DNA of 64,000 bases from Ancylobacter sp. WKF20 (GTDB lineage Bacteria > Pseudomonadota > Alphaproteobacteria > Rhizobiales > Xanthobacteraceae), in assembly GCF_029760895.1 (NCBI RefSeq), contig NZ_CP121679.1:4136001-4200000 (forward strand), in the 5' to 3' direction. Position 1 is the first letter of the stretch. Each line of letters starts with the position of its first letter. Below the pieces are notes generated by a model, which was not told the origin of the DNA, made no database searches, and was given only the letters and a program-made list of their open reading frames with translations. Positions 43,867 through 53,901 of this stretch are shown piece by piece. The translations under genes were made by a program, and so were the position numbers.

Positions 43867-44427
43867 ATGACCCGCAGCAGTTTGACGGCCAAGCAGCAGC
43901 GTTTCGCTGAAGAGTATCTCGTTGATCTCAATGCCACCCAGGCGGCACGCCGGGCCGGCTACAGCCCAAACACGGCGGCGGATATTGGACGGCAGCTCAT
44001 CCGAAAAACTCCGGTTGCAGTGCGGATTCAGGCCGCCATGGCGGAGCGGTCGGCTCGTACCGAGATCACTCAGGACCGAGTGCTGAAGGAAGTCGCTCGC
44101 CTCGCCTTTCTCGACATCCGCAAGGCGTTCAACGCGGACGGCACGATGAAGCCGCTCCACGAGATGGACGACGACACAGCCGCCGCCCTGGCTGGCCTTG
44201 ATGCGATCGAGCAGCGTGAAGATGGTGCGCTGGTTGGGACCATCAAGAAGCTGAAGCTCTCCGACAAGAAGGGCGCCCTCGAACTGCTGATGCGCCACAT
44301 GGGTATGCTGAACGACAAGATGCGTGTGCAGGGCGACACGGAGAACCCCATCGCTCTGCTCGTGAAGCAGTGCCAGGGCAGCGCGCTTCCCGTCGTCGCC
44401 AATCCCCCACCGGACGACGACGAATGA
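43867..44427 (+). CDS. Terminase small subunit (TerS)
   Basis: A 186-residue DNA-packaging protein of the PF03592 type: LTAKQQRFAEEYLVDLNATQ then AARRAGYSPNTAADIGRQLI is the N-terminal DNA-binding helix-turn-helix, followed by RIQAAMAERSARTEITQDRV and a helical oligomerisation region. No large terminase, portal or capsid gene is in the window, so it cannot package on its own; satellites use such a TerS to redirect a helper phage. Last gene before the island's right end. Confidence 0.9.
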   Translation: MTRSSLTAKQQRFAEEYLVDLNATQAARRAGYSPNTAADIGRQLIRKTPVAVRIQAAMAERSARTEITQDRVLKEVARLAFLDIRKAFNADGTMKPLHEMDDDTAAALAGLDAIEQREDGALVGTIKKLKLSDKKGALELLMRHMGMLNDKMRVQGDTENPIALLVKQCQGSALPVVANPPPDDDE

Positions 44428-44532
44428 TGGTCAGCGCCATAATCACACCAGACAACAGGGCGGAGGCCACGGGCTAGCCGCCCTTTCTATTCGCGGGCGT
44501 TCGCCCCAATTCGCTGCAATGCCTGTCGACGG

Positions 44533-44586
44533 GTGGGGTATGCGGTGGGGTAAGTGAAATTTACGATCTGAAATATCCTGATATTT
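44533..44586. promoter_or_regulatory. Right-end integrase-binding region: paired GTGGGGTA and AT palindrome
   Basis: GTGGGGTA at 44533-44540 and 44545-44552, 12 bases apart, then GAAATATCCTGATATTT at 44570-44586. The same elements occur inside the left end (5067-5086 and 4996-5010). Their order relative to the att repeat is reversed, as expected of the inner flanks of an integrated element. Confidence 0.6.
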
Positions 44587-44607
44587 TAAGATATTAGAGA
44601 AAAATTT

Positions 44608-44697
44608 TGGCGGAGGGAGCGGGATTCGAACCCGCGATACGGTTTCCCGTATACACACTTTCCAGGCGTGCGCCTTCAACCACTCGGCCACCCCTCC
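44608..44697 (-). tRNA. tRNA-Ser(GGA), integration target
   Basis: A 90-nt type II tRNA on the minus strand. The 5' acceptor GGAGGGG pairs with TCCCTCC near the 3' end, the anticodon loop is CTGGAAA (anticodon GGA), a long variable arm follows (GTGTATACGGGAAACCGTAT region), and the T arm is CGGG TTCGAAT CCCG. CCA is encoded. The last 14 bases double as the right att repeat, so the gene was rebuilt when the island entered. Confidence 0.96.
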
Positions 44698-44920
44698 GTC
44701 GGCGGGCATAGGGCCCGGCGTCTCTTGGGCGGCGCTTGCGTCGCCCGCTGAGAAGGCGCGGAATATAGCGAAGAGTGTCGCTCTGGCAAGCGGGCGCCAG
44801 TGTAAAGCGTGGGACGGCCCCGCCTTTTCCGCAACTTCGCGAGGGCGCGCATCCGGGACGTCTACCGGCGCAAGGGCGCGGGTCAGCCCGAACCGCGTCG
44901 CGGCCCGGATCGCGTCCCGC
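44698..44920. other. Spacer between tRNA-Ser and the first chromosomal gene
   Basis: Nothing coding is seen. It should hold the tRNA promoter, which reads leftward from here. Confidence 0.4.
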
Positions 44921-45283
44921 TCAGTTGCCGGCCGGCGTGGTCGCCGTGATCGTGCAGGTCGCCGCGTCGGCGCTCGCACCCATCAGGTGAACCTGATCCT
45001 GGCCCTTGTCGCCCGGCACGATGTTGAAGATCGTCGTGCTGGCCGAGCCGGCGGCCTTGCCCTTGGCGGTGAAGGCGCAGGTCACCACGGCCGAGCCGAT
45101 GGTGGCGTTGGTGCCGTTGGTGATCGATACCCCCATCACCGAGCCCACCGGATCGGTGAAGATGTCGCCCTGGTGGAGCTTGAGCGCGGGGTCGGCGGCG
45201 TGCGCGGGCAGCGCGGCCAGTGTGAAAAACAGGGCGGCCCCGAGGGCCAGGGTGGCGCGGATAGGGGCGGCGGGGGTCGTCAT
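44921..45283 (-). CDS. Small exported hypothetical protein
   Basis: A 120-residue protein with a clear signal peptide ([20 protein letters not shown], cleavage after AHA) and AAGGGAG as ribosome binding site before ATG 45283. The mature part ([40 protein letters not shown]) looks like a small beta-sandwich with two cysteines that may form a disulfide. No family assigned. It is the first gene of the right chromosomal flank. Confidence 0.75.
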   Translation of the reverse strand: MTTPAAPIRATLALGAALFFTLAALPAHAADPALKLHQGDIFTDPVGSVMGVSITNGTNATIGSAVVTCAFTAKGKAAGSASTTIFNIVPGDKGQDQVHLMGASADAATCTITATTPAGN

Positions 45284-45685
45284 GCGGGCTCCCTTGCACG
45301 GCAAATCAGGTGACGGAGGTCGGCGGCGCCGGCGGCGCCGGGCGGCCGCCCGTGGACCGGTCGCCCCGGCTGCGTCAACGGCCACTCCTTACCAGTACAA
45401 CCCGCGCGCCTCGCCGCCTAGTCGGTCGTTGCGCGCCCGGTCGCCTCCAGTCGGGCGAGTTGGTCGCGCGTATAGAAGCGGTCGGGGATGCGACACGACC
45501 ATCGGCGCGGCTGAGTCGGGCGGAACGCGGCCGCTCCACAGCTCGCTCCTCGCGGTTTCTGTGACGGTAAGACTACGCTCGTCTGAGGGATTTACTAGGT
45601 TGTCGTAGAATAATCGTACAACTAGACAAGCCTAATGCGACCGGTATATTTCTGCCGTCGAGTGTGGGCTCGCGAGGGGAATGTG
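45284..45685. promoter_or_regulatory. Region upstream of the RND pump, imperfect inverted repeat
   Basis: No gene in these 402 bases. AGGTTGTC (45597-45604) and GACAAGCCT (45625-45633) form an imperfect inverted repeat in an AT-rich patch 53-89 bases before the pump ATG, a plausible operator and promoter. No regulator gene is adjacent. Confidence 0.35.
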
Positions 45686-46927
45686 ATGATCTCGGCTATG
45701 CGTCTGTCGGTGCCAGCGGCCAGGATGGCCGGCATCCTCGGTGTGGCGGCGCTCGCCGGGCTCCTAGGGGCCTGTACGGAAGAGAACAAATATGTTCCCC
45801 CGCCGCCGGCCAAGGTCAGCGTGGTGCAGCCGCTGAAGCAGGCGGTCACTCGCTACCTCGAATTCACCGGCAATACCGCCGCCATCAACAGCGTCGATCT
45901 CGTCGCCCGCGTCGAGGGCTTCCTGATGTCGATCGACTATCAGGACGGCAAGGTGGTCAAGAAGGGCGACCGGCTCTTCCTGATCCAGCAGGACACCTAT
46001 CAGGCCGATCTCGACCAGGCGAAGGCGCAGCTCGCCTCCGCCAATGCCCAGCTCATCAACGCCAAGGCCGAGTACAGCCGCCAGTCGACGCTCGGCCAGC
46101 AGGACTTCGCCTCGCAGGCGGTGGTCGACAAGGCCCGCGCGGCGATGGATCAGGCGCAGGCCTCGGTCGATGCCGCCAAGGCCAATATCGAGATCGCGCA
46201 GATCAATCTCGGCTACACCACCGTCACGGCGCCCTTCGACGGCATCGTCACCCGGCATCTGGCCGATGTCGGCCAGCTGGTCGGACACGGCCAGCCGACG
46301 ACGCTTGCCACCATCGTGCAGATGGACCCGATCTACGCCTATTTCAACATTGGCGAGAACCAGGTCCTGCGCATCAAGGAGGCGCTGGCCGCGCGCGGGC
46401 GCACCATCGAGGACGTCAAGCAAGTCGAGGTCGATATCGGCCTGCAGAACGAGGGCGACGCCTACCCGCACAAGGGCCGGCTCGACTATGTCGCGCCCGA
46501 GGTCGATCCCTCCACCGGCACGCTGCTGGTGCGCGGCCTGTTCGACAACAAGGATCTGAGCCTGCTGCCCGGCCTGTTCATCCGCGTGCGCGTGCCGGCC
46601 CAGCAGATCCCGGACGCGCTGCTGGTCGACGACACCGCCGTCGGCACGGCGCAGCAGGGCAGCTATGTGCTGGTCGTCAACAAGGACAATGTGGTCGAGC
46701 AGAAGATCGTCACCACCGGCCAGCAGATGGGCCAGTACCGGGTAATCGAGTCGGGCCTCTCGGCCGATGACCGGGTGGTGGTGGGCGGCATCCAGCGCGC
46801 CATTCCCGGCGCCAAGGTCGATCCGCAGCTGACGCAGGCCGCGCCCATCGCGGCGACGGTGAATCCCGCGGCGCCCGCGGCCAGCCCGGCCGCCACCCCT
46901 GCGCCTGCGGCCAAGCCCGCGCCGTGA
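45686..46927 (+). CDS. RND efflux periplasmic adaptor (AcrA/MexE type)
   Basis: Membrane-fusion subunit, 413 residues, that links the inner-membrane pump to an outer-membrane channel. A lipoprotein signal ends in LLGAC (AGILGVAALAGLLGACTEEN). The lipoyl/beta-barrel halves are visible as VDLVARVEGFLMSIDYQDGK, a helical hairpin rich in Ala/Gln (DLDQAKAQLASANAQLINAK), and INLGYTTVTAPFDGIVTRHL. The C-terminal tail is Ala/Pro-rich. ATG 45686 has GAGGGGA upstream. Operon with the RND transporter 105 bases downstream; no TolC-like gene follows. Confidence 0.94.
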   Translation: MISAMRLSVPAARMAGILGVAALAGLLGACTEENKYVPPPPAKVSVVQPLKQAVTRYLEFTGNTAAINSVDLVARVEGFLMSIDYQDGKVVKKGDRLFLIQQDTYQADLDQAKAQLASANAQLINAKAEYSRQSTLGQQDFASQAVVDKARAAMDQAQASVDAAKANIEIAQINLGYTTVTAPFDGIVTRHLADVGQLVGHGQPTTLATIVQMDPIYAYFNIGENQVLRIKEALAARGRTIEDVKQVEVDIGLQNEGDAYPHKGRLDYVAPEVDPSTGTLLVRGLFDNKDLSLLPGLFIRVRVPAQQIPDALLVDDTAVGTAQQGSYVLVVNKDNVVEQKIVTTGQQMGQYRVIESGLSADDRVVVGGIQRAIPGAKVDPQLTQAAPIAATVNPAAPAASPAATPAPAAKPAP

Positions 46928-47032
46928 GCCCGTTCCGCGCCGGCGGCCTCGCCCCCGGCGCGCATCCCGATCACGCCTGACGCCGCCGATACCTGACGCT
47001 GCTCCGTCCCGACCGAACCCAAGGCCCGCGCC

Positions 47033-50000
47033 ATGATCTCACGCTTCTTCATCGAACGGCCGGTTCTCGCCAACGTGCTGGCGCTGGTCTTCGTGCTGAT
47101 CGGTAGCGTGGCGCTGCTGACGCTGCCGGTGGCGCAATATCCCAACGTCGTCCCGCCGACCGTGCAGGTGACGACGCTCTATCCGGGCGCCAGCGCCCGC
47201 ACGCTGGTGGACACGGTGGCCCTGCCGATCGAGCAGCAGGTTAACGGCGTCCAGGGCATGCTCTACATGCAGTCGACCAGCGCGTCGGACGGCACCTACA
47301 CGCTGACCGTGACCTTCGCGATCGGCACGGACCCGGACTTCGCGCAGGTTCTCGTCCAGAACCGTGTCGCCATCGCCATGTCCTCGCTGCCGCAGGCGGT
47401 GCAGTTGCAGGGCGTGACGACGCAGAAGAAGTCGACGGCGATCCTGCAATTCGTCACGCTCTACTCGCCGAACAACACCTATGACAGCCTGTTCCTGGCG
47501 AATTTCGGCATCATCAACCTGCAGGACGAAATCGCCCGCCTCAACGGCGTCGGCAATGTCAACGTGTTCGGCGCCGGCCAGTACGCCATGCGCATGTGGC
47601 TCGACCCGAACCAGCTTCAGGCGCGCGGGCTGACGCCGCAGGACGTCGTCAACGCCGTGCAGCAGCAGAGCCAGGAGGTCGCCTCGGGCGTCGTCGGCAT
47701 GCCGCCGGTGCCGAAGGGCCAGAACTTCCAGTACACGATGAACATCGCCGGCCGGCTGAACGATGCCGCCGATTACGAGAACATCATCGTCAAGGTCAGC
47801 AATGCCGATGGCGGCCGCATCACCCGGCTGCGCGACGTGGCGCGGGTTGAGCTCGGCGCGCAGACCTACAGTCAGGTCTTCACCTTCAACGGCCAGCCGG
47901 CGGCGGCGCTCGGCATCTACCAGCTTCCCGAGGCCAACTCGCTGCAGGTGGCGACGGAAGTCCGCGCCAAGATGGTCGAGCTGTCCAAGACCTTCCCGCC
48001 GGACCTCGCCTATCAGGTACCGTTCGACACCACGGTGTTCGTCAACGCCTCGGTGAAGGAGGTCTACAAGACGCTGTTCGAGGCCGGCATCCTCGTGCTC
48101 ATCGTCATCCTGGTCTTCCTGCAGGACTGGCGCGCGACGCTGGTGCCGGCGACCACGGTGCCGGTCACCATCATCGGCACCTTCGCCGCCATGTCGGCGA
48201 TGGGCTTCACGGTGAACCTGTCGACCCTGTTCGCCATCGTGCTCGCCATCGGCATCGTGGTGGACGACGCCATCGTCATCGTCGAAGGCGTGGCGCGCCA
48301 CATCGAGAAGGGACTGCCCGGCCGCCTCGCCGCCGAGAAGGCGATGGACGAGCTGTTCGGGCCGATCATCGGCATCACGCTGGTGCTGATGTCGGTGTTC
48401 ATCCCGGCTGCCTTCATGCCGGGCCTTACCGGCCAGCTCTACCAGCAATTCGCCCTCGTCATCGCCGCCACCGCCTTCATCTCGGCGATCAACGCGATGA
48501 CGCTGAAGCCGACCCAGTGCGCCCTGTGGTTGCGTCCGCCGGTGCCGCCGGAAAAGCGCAATGCGTTCTACCGCGGCTTCAACGCGGTCTATGACAGGGC
48601 CGAGCACTGGTATGCCGGCCTCATCCGCCACATGGTGAAGGTGAGCTACCTCACCACCGCCGTCGCCCTCGTGCTGATCGGCGTCGCCATCTGGGGCCTC
48701 ACCCGCGTGCCCACCGGCTTCCTGCCGACCGAGGACCAGGGCTATGTGCTGATCGGTGCGCAGCTCCCCGACGCCGCCTCGCTCCAGCGCACGACCGAGG
48801 TGATGGAGAAGATCTCCGCCATCGCCGGCAAGACGCCGGGCGTGGAGAACGTCATCTCGATCTCCGGCGTGTCGGTGCTCGACAACAACGCCACCCTGCC
48901 CAATGCCGGCGTCGCCTATGTGATGCTCAAGGACTGGGACGTGCGCGACAAGGCGGGCCAGGGCCTGCTCTACATCTATGAGACACTGAACCGCGAGCTG
49001 CAGCAGATCGACGAAGCCGCGACCTTCGTGCTGGTGCCGCCGCCCATTCAAGGCATCGGCAATGCCTCCGGTTTCACCATGATGGTGGAATCGAAGAATG
49101 GCAGCTTCGATTTCATGGAGCTGCAGAGCCTGACGCAGGCGATCGTGCAGAACGCCTCGTCGCAGTCCTCGCTGCAGCGTCTCAGCACTTCGTTCCGCGC
49201 CAATGTGCCCCAGCTCTTCCTGCAGATCGACCGCGTGAAGGCGGAGACGCTGGGCGTCACCGTCGGCCAGGTGTTCTCCACCGTGCAGGGCTATGTCGGC
49301 TCGACCTATGTCACGCAGTTCAACCAGTTCGGCCAGACCTTCCAGGCCTATATCCAGGCCGAGGCCGATTTCCGCCGCACGCCGGAAGAGATCCTGAACC
49401 TCAAGATCCGCACGCCCTCGGGCGAGATGGTGCCGCTTGGCACGCTGGCCAAGGTGGAGCCGGCCTTCGGCCCGCCGCTGATCACGCTCTATAACCTCTA
49501 CCCGGCCTCCACCATCGTCGGCGCGGCAGCCACCGGCTTCAGCTCCGGCCAGGCGCTCGACGTGATGGGGCAGGTGGCGAGCCAGACCCTGCCGCCGGGC
49601 ACGGGCTATGAGTGGAGCGCCATGTCCTATCAGGAGGAAGTGGTCGGCAACGAGGTCTATTACGTCTTCGGCCTCGCCATCCTGCTGGTCTATTTCGTGC
49701 TCGCCGGTCAGTACGAAAGCTGGATCCTGCCGCTCTCCGTGCTGCTCGCCGTGCCGCTGGCGCTGCTCGGCACGGTCGGCGCGCTCACCGGCCTCGGCGT
49801 CGCCAACAACCTCTACACCCAGATCGGCCTCATCCTGCTGATCGCCCTCTCCGCGAAGAACGCGATCCTCATCGTCGAATTCGCCCGCGAGAAACGGGCG
49901 GAGGGCATGGAGATCATGGAGGCGGCGGTGGAGGCGGCACGGCTGCGTTTCCGCCCGATCCTGATGACCTCCTTCGCCTTCATCCTCGGCGTGCTGCCGC

Positions 50001-50224
50001 TGGTGCTGGCGACCGGCGCGGGCGCCAATTCGCGCAAGTCGATCGGCATCGCGGTGTTCTCCGGCATGCTCGCCTCGACCTGCCTCGCGGTTCTGTTCGT
50101 GCCGTCCTTCTACGCGGTGCTGCAGCGCTTCGAGGAGTGGCGCAGCCGGGGCAAGGGCACGGCGCCGGCCGGCCATGAGCCGCCCTCTGGCGAGCCCCCC
50201 GCCGCGCCCCACCCGGCCACTTGA
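47033..50224 (+). CDS. RND multidrug efflux transporter (AcrB/MexF, HAE1 family)
   Basis: Inner-membrane proton-driven pump of 1063 residues, the family's usual length. The start ISRFFIERPVLANVLALVFV and QYPNVVPPTVQVTTLYPGAS are typical HAE1 features. Proton-relay Asp pair is seen in AIVLAIGIVVDDAIVIVEGV, and the second half has LLIALSAKNAILIVEFAREK. It should form a trimer with the adaptor at 45686. The tail is rich in Gly and Pro. Substrates are not predictable. Confidence 0.96.
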   Translation: MISRFFIERPVLANVLALVFVLIGSVALLTLPVAQYPNVVPPTVQVTTLYPGASARTLVDTVALPIEQQVNGVQGMLYMQSTSASDGTYTLTVTFAIGTDPDFAQVLVQNRVAIAMSSLPQAVQLQGVTTQKKSTAILQFVTLYSPNNTYDSLFLANFGIINLQDEIARLNGVGNVNVFGAGQYAMRMWLDPNQLQARGLTPQDVVNAVQQQSQEVASGVVGMPPVPKGQNFQYTMNIAGRLNDAADYENIIVKVSNADGGRITRLRDVARVELGAQTYSQVFTFNGQPAAALGIYQLPEANSLQVATEVRAKMVELSKTFPPDLAYQVPFDTTVFVNASVKEVYKTLFEAGILVLIVILVFLQDWRATLVPATTVPVTIIGTFAAMSAMGFTVNLSTLFAIVLAIGIVVDDAIVIVEGVARHIEKGLPGRLAAEKAMDELFGPIIGITLVLMSVFIPAAFMPGLTGQLYQQFALVIAATAFISAINAMTLKPTQCALWLRPPVPPEKRNAFYRGFNAVYDRAEHWYAGLIRHMVKVSYLTTAVALVLIGVAIWGLTRVPTGFLPTEDQGYVLIGAQLPDAASLQRTTEVMEKISAIAGKTPGVENVISISGVSVLDNNATLPNAGVAYVMLKDWDVRDKAGQGLLYIYETLNRELQQIDEAATFVLVPPPIQGIGNASGFTMMVESKNGSFDFMELQSLTQAIVQNASSQSSLQRLSTSFRANVPQLFLQIDRVKAETLGVTVGQVFSTVQGYVGSTYVTQFNQFGQTFQAYIQAEADFRRTPEEILNLKIRTPSGEMVPLGTLAKVEPAFGPPLITLYNLYPASTIVGAAATGFSSGQALDVMGQVASQTLPPGTGYEWSAMSYQEEVVGNEVYYVFGLAILLVYFVLAGQYESWILPLSVLLAVPLALLGTVGALTGLGVANNLYTQIGLILLIALSAKNAILIVEFAREKRAEGMEIMEAAVEAARLRFRPILMTSFAFILGVLPLVLATGAGANSRKSIGIAVFSGMLASTCLAVLFVPSFYAVLQRFEEWRSRGKGTAPAGHEPPSGEPPAAPHPAT

Positions 50225-50482
50225 TATGGCCAGCGCCTCATTAAGCGGCAGGGAACTGACGCTTCATGAGGCGGTTGCCGATCTGCGCCGCTGCCGCGGG
50301 CGATCATCGCTGCGGCGCGTCGCGACGCTGCGCTATCCTTGGCCTCGCCCGCCCATACGGCATGATTCCTGCGTCCTTCAGGCCGGAGGCGTCGTGCCGC
50401 TTGTCGGGCGCGAGGCTTTTCGCTCCGGCGCCCCGGCGCCGGTCAAGCGCCGCGTGCGGGTCCGCTGTTCAGTTGGGTGCCT

Positions 50483-53400
50483 ATGACAATCTTCGCCAGC
50501 CTGCATCACGTCACCGCCTATAAATACGACCAGCCGGTGACCCTCGGCCCCCAGATCATCCGGCTGCGTCCCGCGCCGCATTGCCGAACGCCGGTGAAGA
50601 GCTATTCGCTCAAGGTCACGCCCTCCAACCACTTCGTGAACTGGCAGCAGGATCCGTTCGGCAACTGGATGGCGCGCTACGTCTTCCCGGAGCCGACCAC
50701 CGAGTTCCGCGTCGAGGTCGACCTCATCGCGGACATGACGGTCTACAACCCGTTCGACTTCTTCGTGGAGGAGTTCGCGGAGACGCTTCCCTTCACCTAC
50801 CCGCCGGCGCTGGCCAAGGAGCTGATCCCCTATCTCGAGCCGGAAGCCGGTGGCCCGGAACTCGACGCCTATGTCGAGTCTGTACGGCCGAAGGGCGAGG
50901 TGGCGACGGTCGACTTCCTCGTCGAGCTCAACCAGAAGCTCCAGCAGCGCGTCGGCTATGTCATTCGCATGGAGCCGGGCGTGCAGACGCCGGACGAGAC
51001 GCTGGCGCTCGCCGCGGGCTCCTGCCGCGACTCCGGCTGGCTGCTGGTGCAGATCCTGCGCCGCCTCGGCCTCGCCGCGCGCTTCGTCTCCGGCTACCTC
51101 ATCCAGTTGAAGCCGGATGTAAAGGCGCTGGATGGCCCGACCGGCACGGAGGTCGATTTCACCGACCTGCACGCCTGGTGCGAAGTCTACCTGCCCGGCG
51201 CCGGCTGGATCGGCTTCGACCCGACCTCGGGCCTGCTCTGCGGCGAGAGCCATCTGCCGCTCTGCGCGACGCCCAATTATGTCTCCGCCGCCGCGATCAC
51301 TGGCGGCTTCACCGCGCCCGAGGGCACGCAGACCGCCTTCGAGTTCGACATGCGGGTCACCCGCGTCGCCGAGAAGCCGCGCGTGACGCTGCCCTTCTCC
51401 GACGAGGCCTGGGCCGCGCTCGACGCGCTCGGCGACAAGGTGGATGCCGATCTTGCCGCGCAGGATGTCCGCCTCACCATGGGCGGCGAGCCGACCTTCA
51501 TCTCCATTGACGACTATCAGGGCGCCGAGTGGAACACCTCCGCCGTCGGCCCGACCAAGCGGATGCGCGCGGATGACCTGATCCGCCGCCTGCGCAAGCG
51601 CTTCGCGCCGGGCGGCATGCTGCATTACGGCCAAGGCAAGTGGTATCCCGGCGAGAGCCTGCCGCGCTGGACCTTCTCGCTCTACTGGCGCAAGGACGGC
51701 AAGCCGATCTGGCGCGACCCGGCGCTGGTGGCGACCGAGAACATTTCCGGTGCGACGGTCGATGAGGCGCGGGGCTTCACCGAGAACCTCGCCACCCGTC
51801 TCGGCCTCGGCACCGACTTTGTCGAGCCCGCCTTCGAGGATCCCGGCCACTGGATTCTCAAGGAAGGCGACCTGCCGGAAAATGTCACCACGGGGGATTC
51901 CAAGCTCGACGATCCGGAAGAGCGTTCGCGCATCGCCCGCGTCTTCGAGCGCGGCCTCGGCCGGCCCACCGGCTATGTGCTGCCGGTGCAGCGCTGGCAG
52001 GCGCGCTCCTCGCGCGGCTGGGTCAGCGAGAAGTGGCGCTTCCGACGCGGCAAGCTGTTCCTGGTGCCCGGCGACAGCCCGGTCGGCTTCCGCCTGCCGC
52101 TCGCCGCGCTGCCCTGGGTGCCGCCGGCCGCCTATCCTTATGTTCATCCGGCCGATCCGATGGCGATCACCGGCGACCTGCCGGACGCTGAATCGCTGCA
52201 CCAGCTCTACCGCCGCATGACGGTCGATGAGGGCCAGCAGGACAAGGTGAACCAGGTGCTCACCGGCACCGGCTCGGTCCGCACCGCCATCGCCATCGAG
52301 CCGCGCGACGGGCGGCTCTGCGTGTTCATGCCGCCGACCGAGCGGCTGGAGGACTATCTGGAGCTGCTCGCCGCCGTCGAGGTCACCGCAGCCGAGCTAA
52401 AGCTGCCGGTGCATATCGAGGGCTACACGCCCCCGGTCGATCCGCGGCTCAACGTCATTCGCGTCGCGCCCGATCCGGGCGTGATCGAGGTGAACGTCCA
52501 CCCGGCCAGCAACTGGAAGACCTGCGTCGAGATCACCCGCGATCTCTATGAGGAGGCCCGCCTCTCCCGCCTCGGCACCGAGAAGTTCATGGTGGATGGG
52601 CGCCACACCGGTACGGGCGGCGGCAACCATGTGGTGGTCGGCGGCGCCACTCCGGCGGACAGTCCGTTCCTGCGCCGGCCGGACTTGCTCAAGAGCCTCG
52701 TCACCTATTGGCAGCGCCACCCCTCGCTGTCCTACCTGTTCTCCGGCCTGTTCATCGGCCCGACCAGCCAGGCCCCGCGCATCGACGAGGCGCGGCACGA
52801 TTCGCTCTATGAGCTGGAAATCGCCATGGCGAACGTGCCGACCCCCGGCAAGGGGCCGACACCGCCGCCCTGGCTGGTCGACCGGCTGTTCCGCAACCTG
52901 CTGACCGATGTGACGGGCAACACCCACCGCTCGGAAATCTGCATCGACAAGCTGTTCTCGCCGGACGGCCCGACCGGCCGCCTCGGCCTCGTCGAGTTCC
53001 GCTCCTTCGAGATGCCGCCGGACTGGCGCATGAGCCTTGCCCAGCAACTTCTGCTGCGCGCGCTCATCGCCTGGTTCTGGCGCGAGCCGCAGGAGGGCCC
53101 GCTCGCCCGCTGGGGTACGGCGCTCGCCGACCGCTTCATGCTGGAGCACTTCGTCTGGGCCGATTTCATGGACGTGATCCACGATCTCGGCCGCGCCGGC
53201 TACCGCATCGACCCGCTCTGGTTCGAGGCGCAGCGCGAGTTCCGCTTCCCCTATTTCGGGCAGGTCGAGCATGGCGGCGTCTCGCTGGAGCTGCGACAGG
53301 CGCTGGAGCCCTGGCATGTGCTCGGCGAGGAGGGCGCGGTCGGCGGCACGGTGCGCTTCGTCGATTCCTCGGTGGAGCGGCTTCAGGCCCGCGTGCAGGG

Positions 53401-53794
53401 GCTGAACCCGATCCGCCACGTCGTCACCTGCAATGGACGGCGCCTGCCGCTGTTGCCGACGGGCCGTTTCGGCGAATATGTCGCCGGCGTGCGCTTCAAG
53501 GCGTGGCAGCCGGCGTCGGGCCTGCATCCGACCATTCCCGTCCACGCGCCGCTGACCTTCGACATCGTCGATCTGTGGTCCAACCGCTCGCTGGGCGGCT
53601 GCGTGTATCATGTGGCGCATCCGGGCGGACGCAACTACGATACCTTCCCGGTGAACTCCTATGAGGCACAGGCGCGCCGCCTCGCGCGCTTCCAGGATTT
53701 CGGCCACACGCCCGGTTATCTGTTCGTGCCGCCGGAAGAGCCTTCGGGCGAATTCCCCGCGACACTCGACCTCAGGCGCCCGCCGCGCCTGTGA
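50483..53794 (+). CDS. Transglutaminase-like / DUF2126 protein
   Basis: A 1103-residue protein. The N terminus is a bacterial transglutaminase module ([40 protein letters not shown] with the catalytic Cys, [20 protein letters not shown] with His and Asp). The rest is the large DUF2126 domain ([27 protein letters not shown]-independent blocks such as [20 protein letters not shown] and [20 protein letters not shown]). It opens a cluster with an ATP-grasp/alpha-E fusion and a second transglutaminase. These clusters are widely conserved and predicted to make or trim peptides, with the reaction still unproven. Confidence 0.92.
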   Translation: MTIFASLHHVTAYKYDQPVTLGPQIIRLRPAPHCRTPVKSYSLKVTPSNHFVNWQQDPFGNWMARYVFPEPTTEFRVEVDLIADMTVYNPFDFFVEEFAETLPFTYPPALAKELIPYLEPEAGGPELDAYVESVRPKGEVATVDFLVELNQKLQQRVGYVIRMEPGVQTPDETLALAAGSCRDSGWLLVQILRRLGLAARFVSGYLIQLKPDVKALDGPTGTEVDFTDLHAWCEVYLPGAGWIGFDPTSGLLCGESHLPLCATPNYVSAAAITGGFTAPEGTQTAFEFDMRVTRVAEKPRVTLPFSDEAWAALDALGDKVDADLAAQDVRLTMGGEPTFISIDDYQGAEWNTSAVGPTKRMRADDLIRRLRKRFAPGGMLHYGQGKWYPGESLPRWTFSLYWRKDGKPIWRDPALVATENISGATVDEARGFTENLATRLGLGTDFVEPAFEDPGHWILKEGDLPENVTTGDSKLDDPEERSRIARVFERGLGRPTGYVLPVQRWQARSSRGWVSEKWRFRRGKLFLVPGDSPVGFRLPLAALPWVPPAAYPYVHPADPMAITGDLPDAESLHQLYRRMTVDEGQQDKVNQVLTGTGSVRTAIAIEPRDGRLCVFMPPTERLEDYLELLAAVEVTAAELKLPVHIEGYTPPVDPRLNVIRVAPDPGVIEVNVHPASNWKTCVEITRDLYEEARLSRLGTEKFMVDGRHTGTGGGNHVVVGGATPADSPFLRRPDLLKSLVTYWQRHPSLSYLFSGLFIGPTSQAPRIDEARHDSLYELEIAMANVPTPGKGPTPPPWLVDRLFRNLLTDVTGNTHRSEICIDKLFSPDGPTGRLGLVEFRSFEMPPDWRMSLAQQLLLRALIAWFWREPQEGPLARWGTALADRFMLEHFVWADFMDVIHDLGRAGYRIDPLWFEAQREFRFPYFGQVEHGGVSLELRQALEPWHVLGEEGAVGGTVRFVDSSVERLQARVQGLNPIRHVVTCNGRRLPLLPTGRFGEYVAGVRFKAWQPASGLHPTIPVHAPLTFDIVDLWSNRSLGGCVYHVAHPGGRNYDTFPVNSYEAQARRLARFQDFGHTPGYLFVPPEEPSGEFPATLDLRRPPRL

Positions 53795-53901
53795 GTGCGG
53801 GCCGGCCTGCCGCCGGCCCGGTTGCCTTTCTGTGGTGAAGCCTCGCCTCGCCACCGCCGTCGGCTTGCCTCGAGCAAGCTCGGGCGCGCATAGAGGAGCC
53901 C

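Noticed and set aside
47039..50212. A minus-strand open frame of more than 1000 codons opposite the RND transporter
   Set aside because: It is the antisense shadow of a GC-rich gene; its translation is His/Arg/Glu-rich with no motif, while the plus strand is a clear HAE1 pump.
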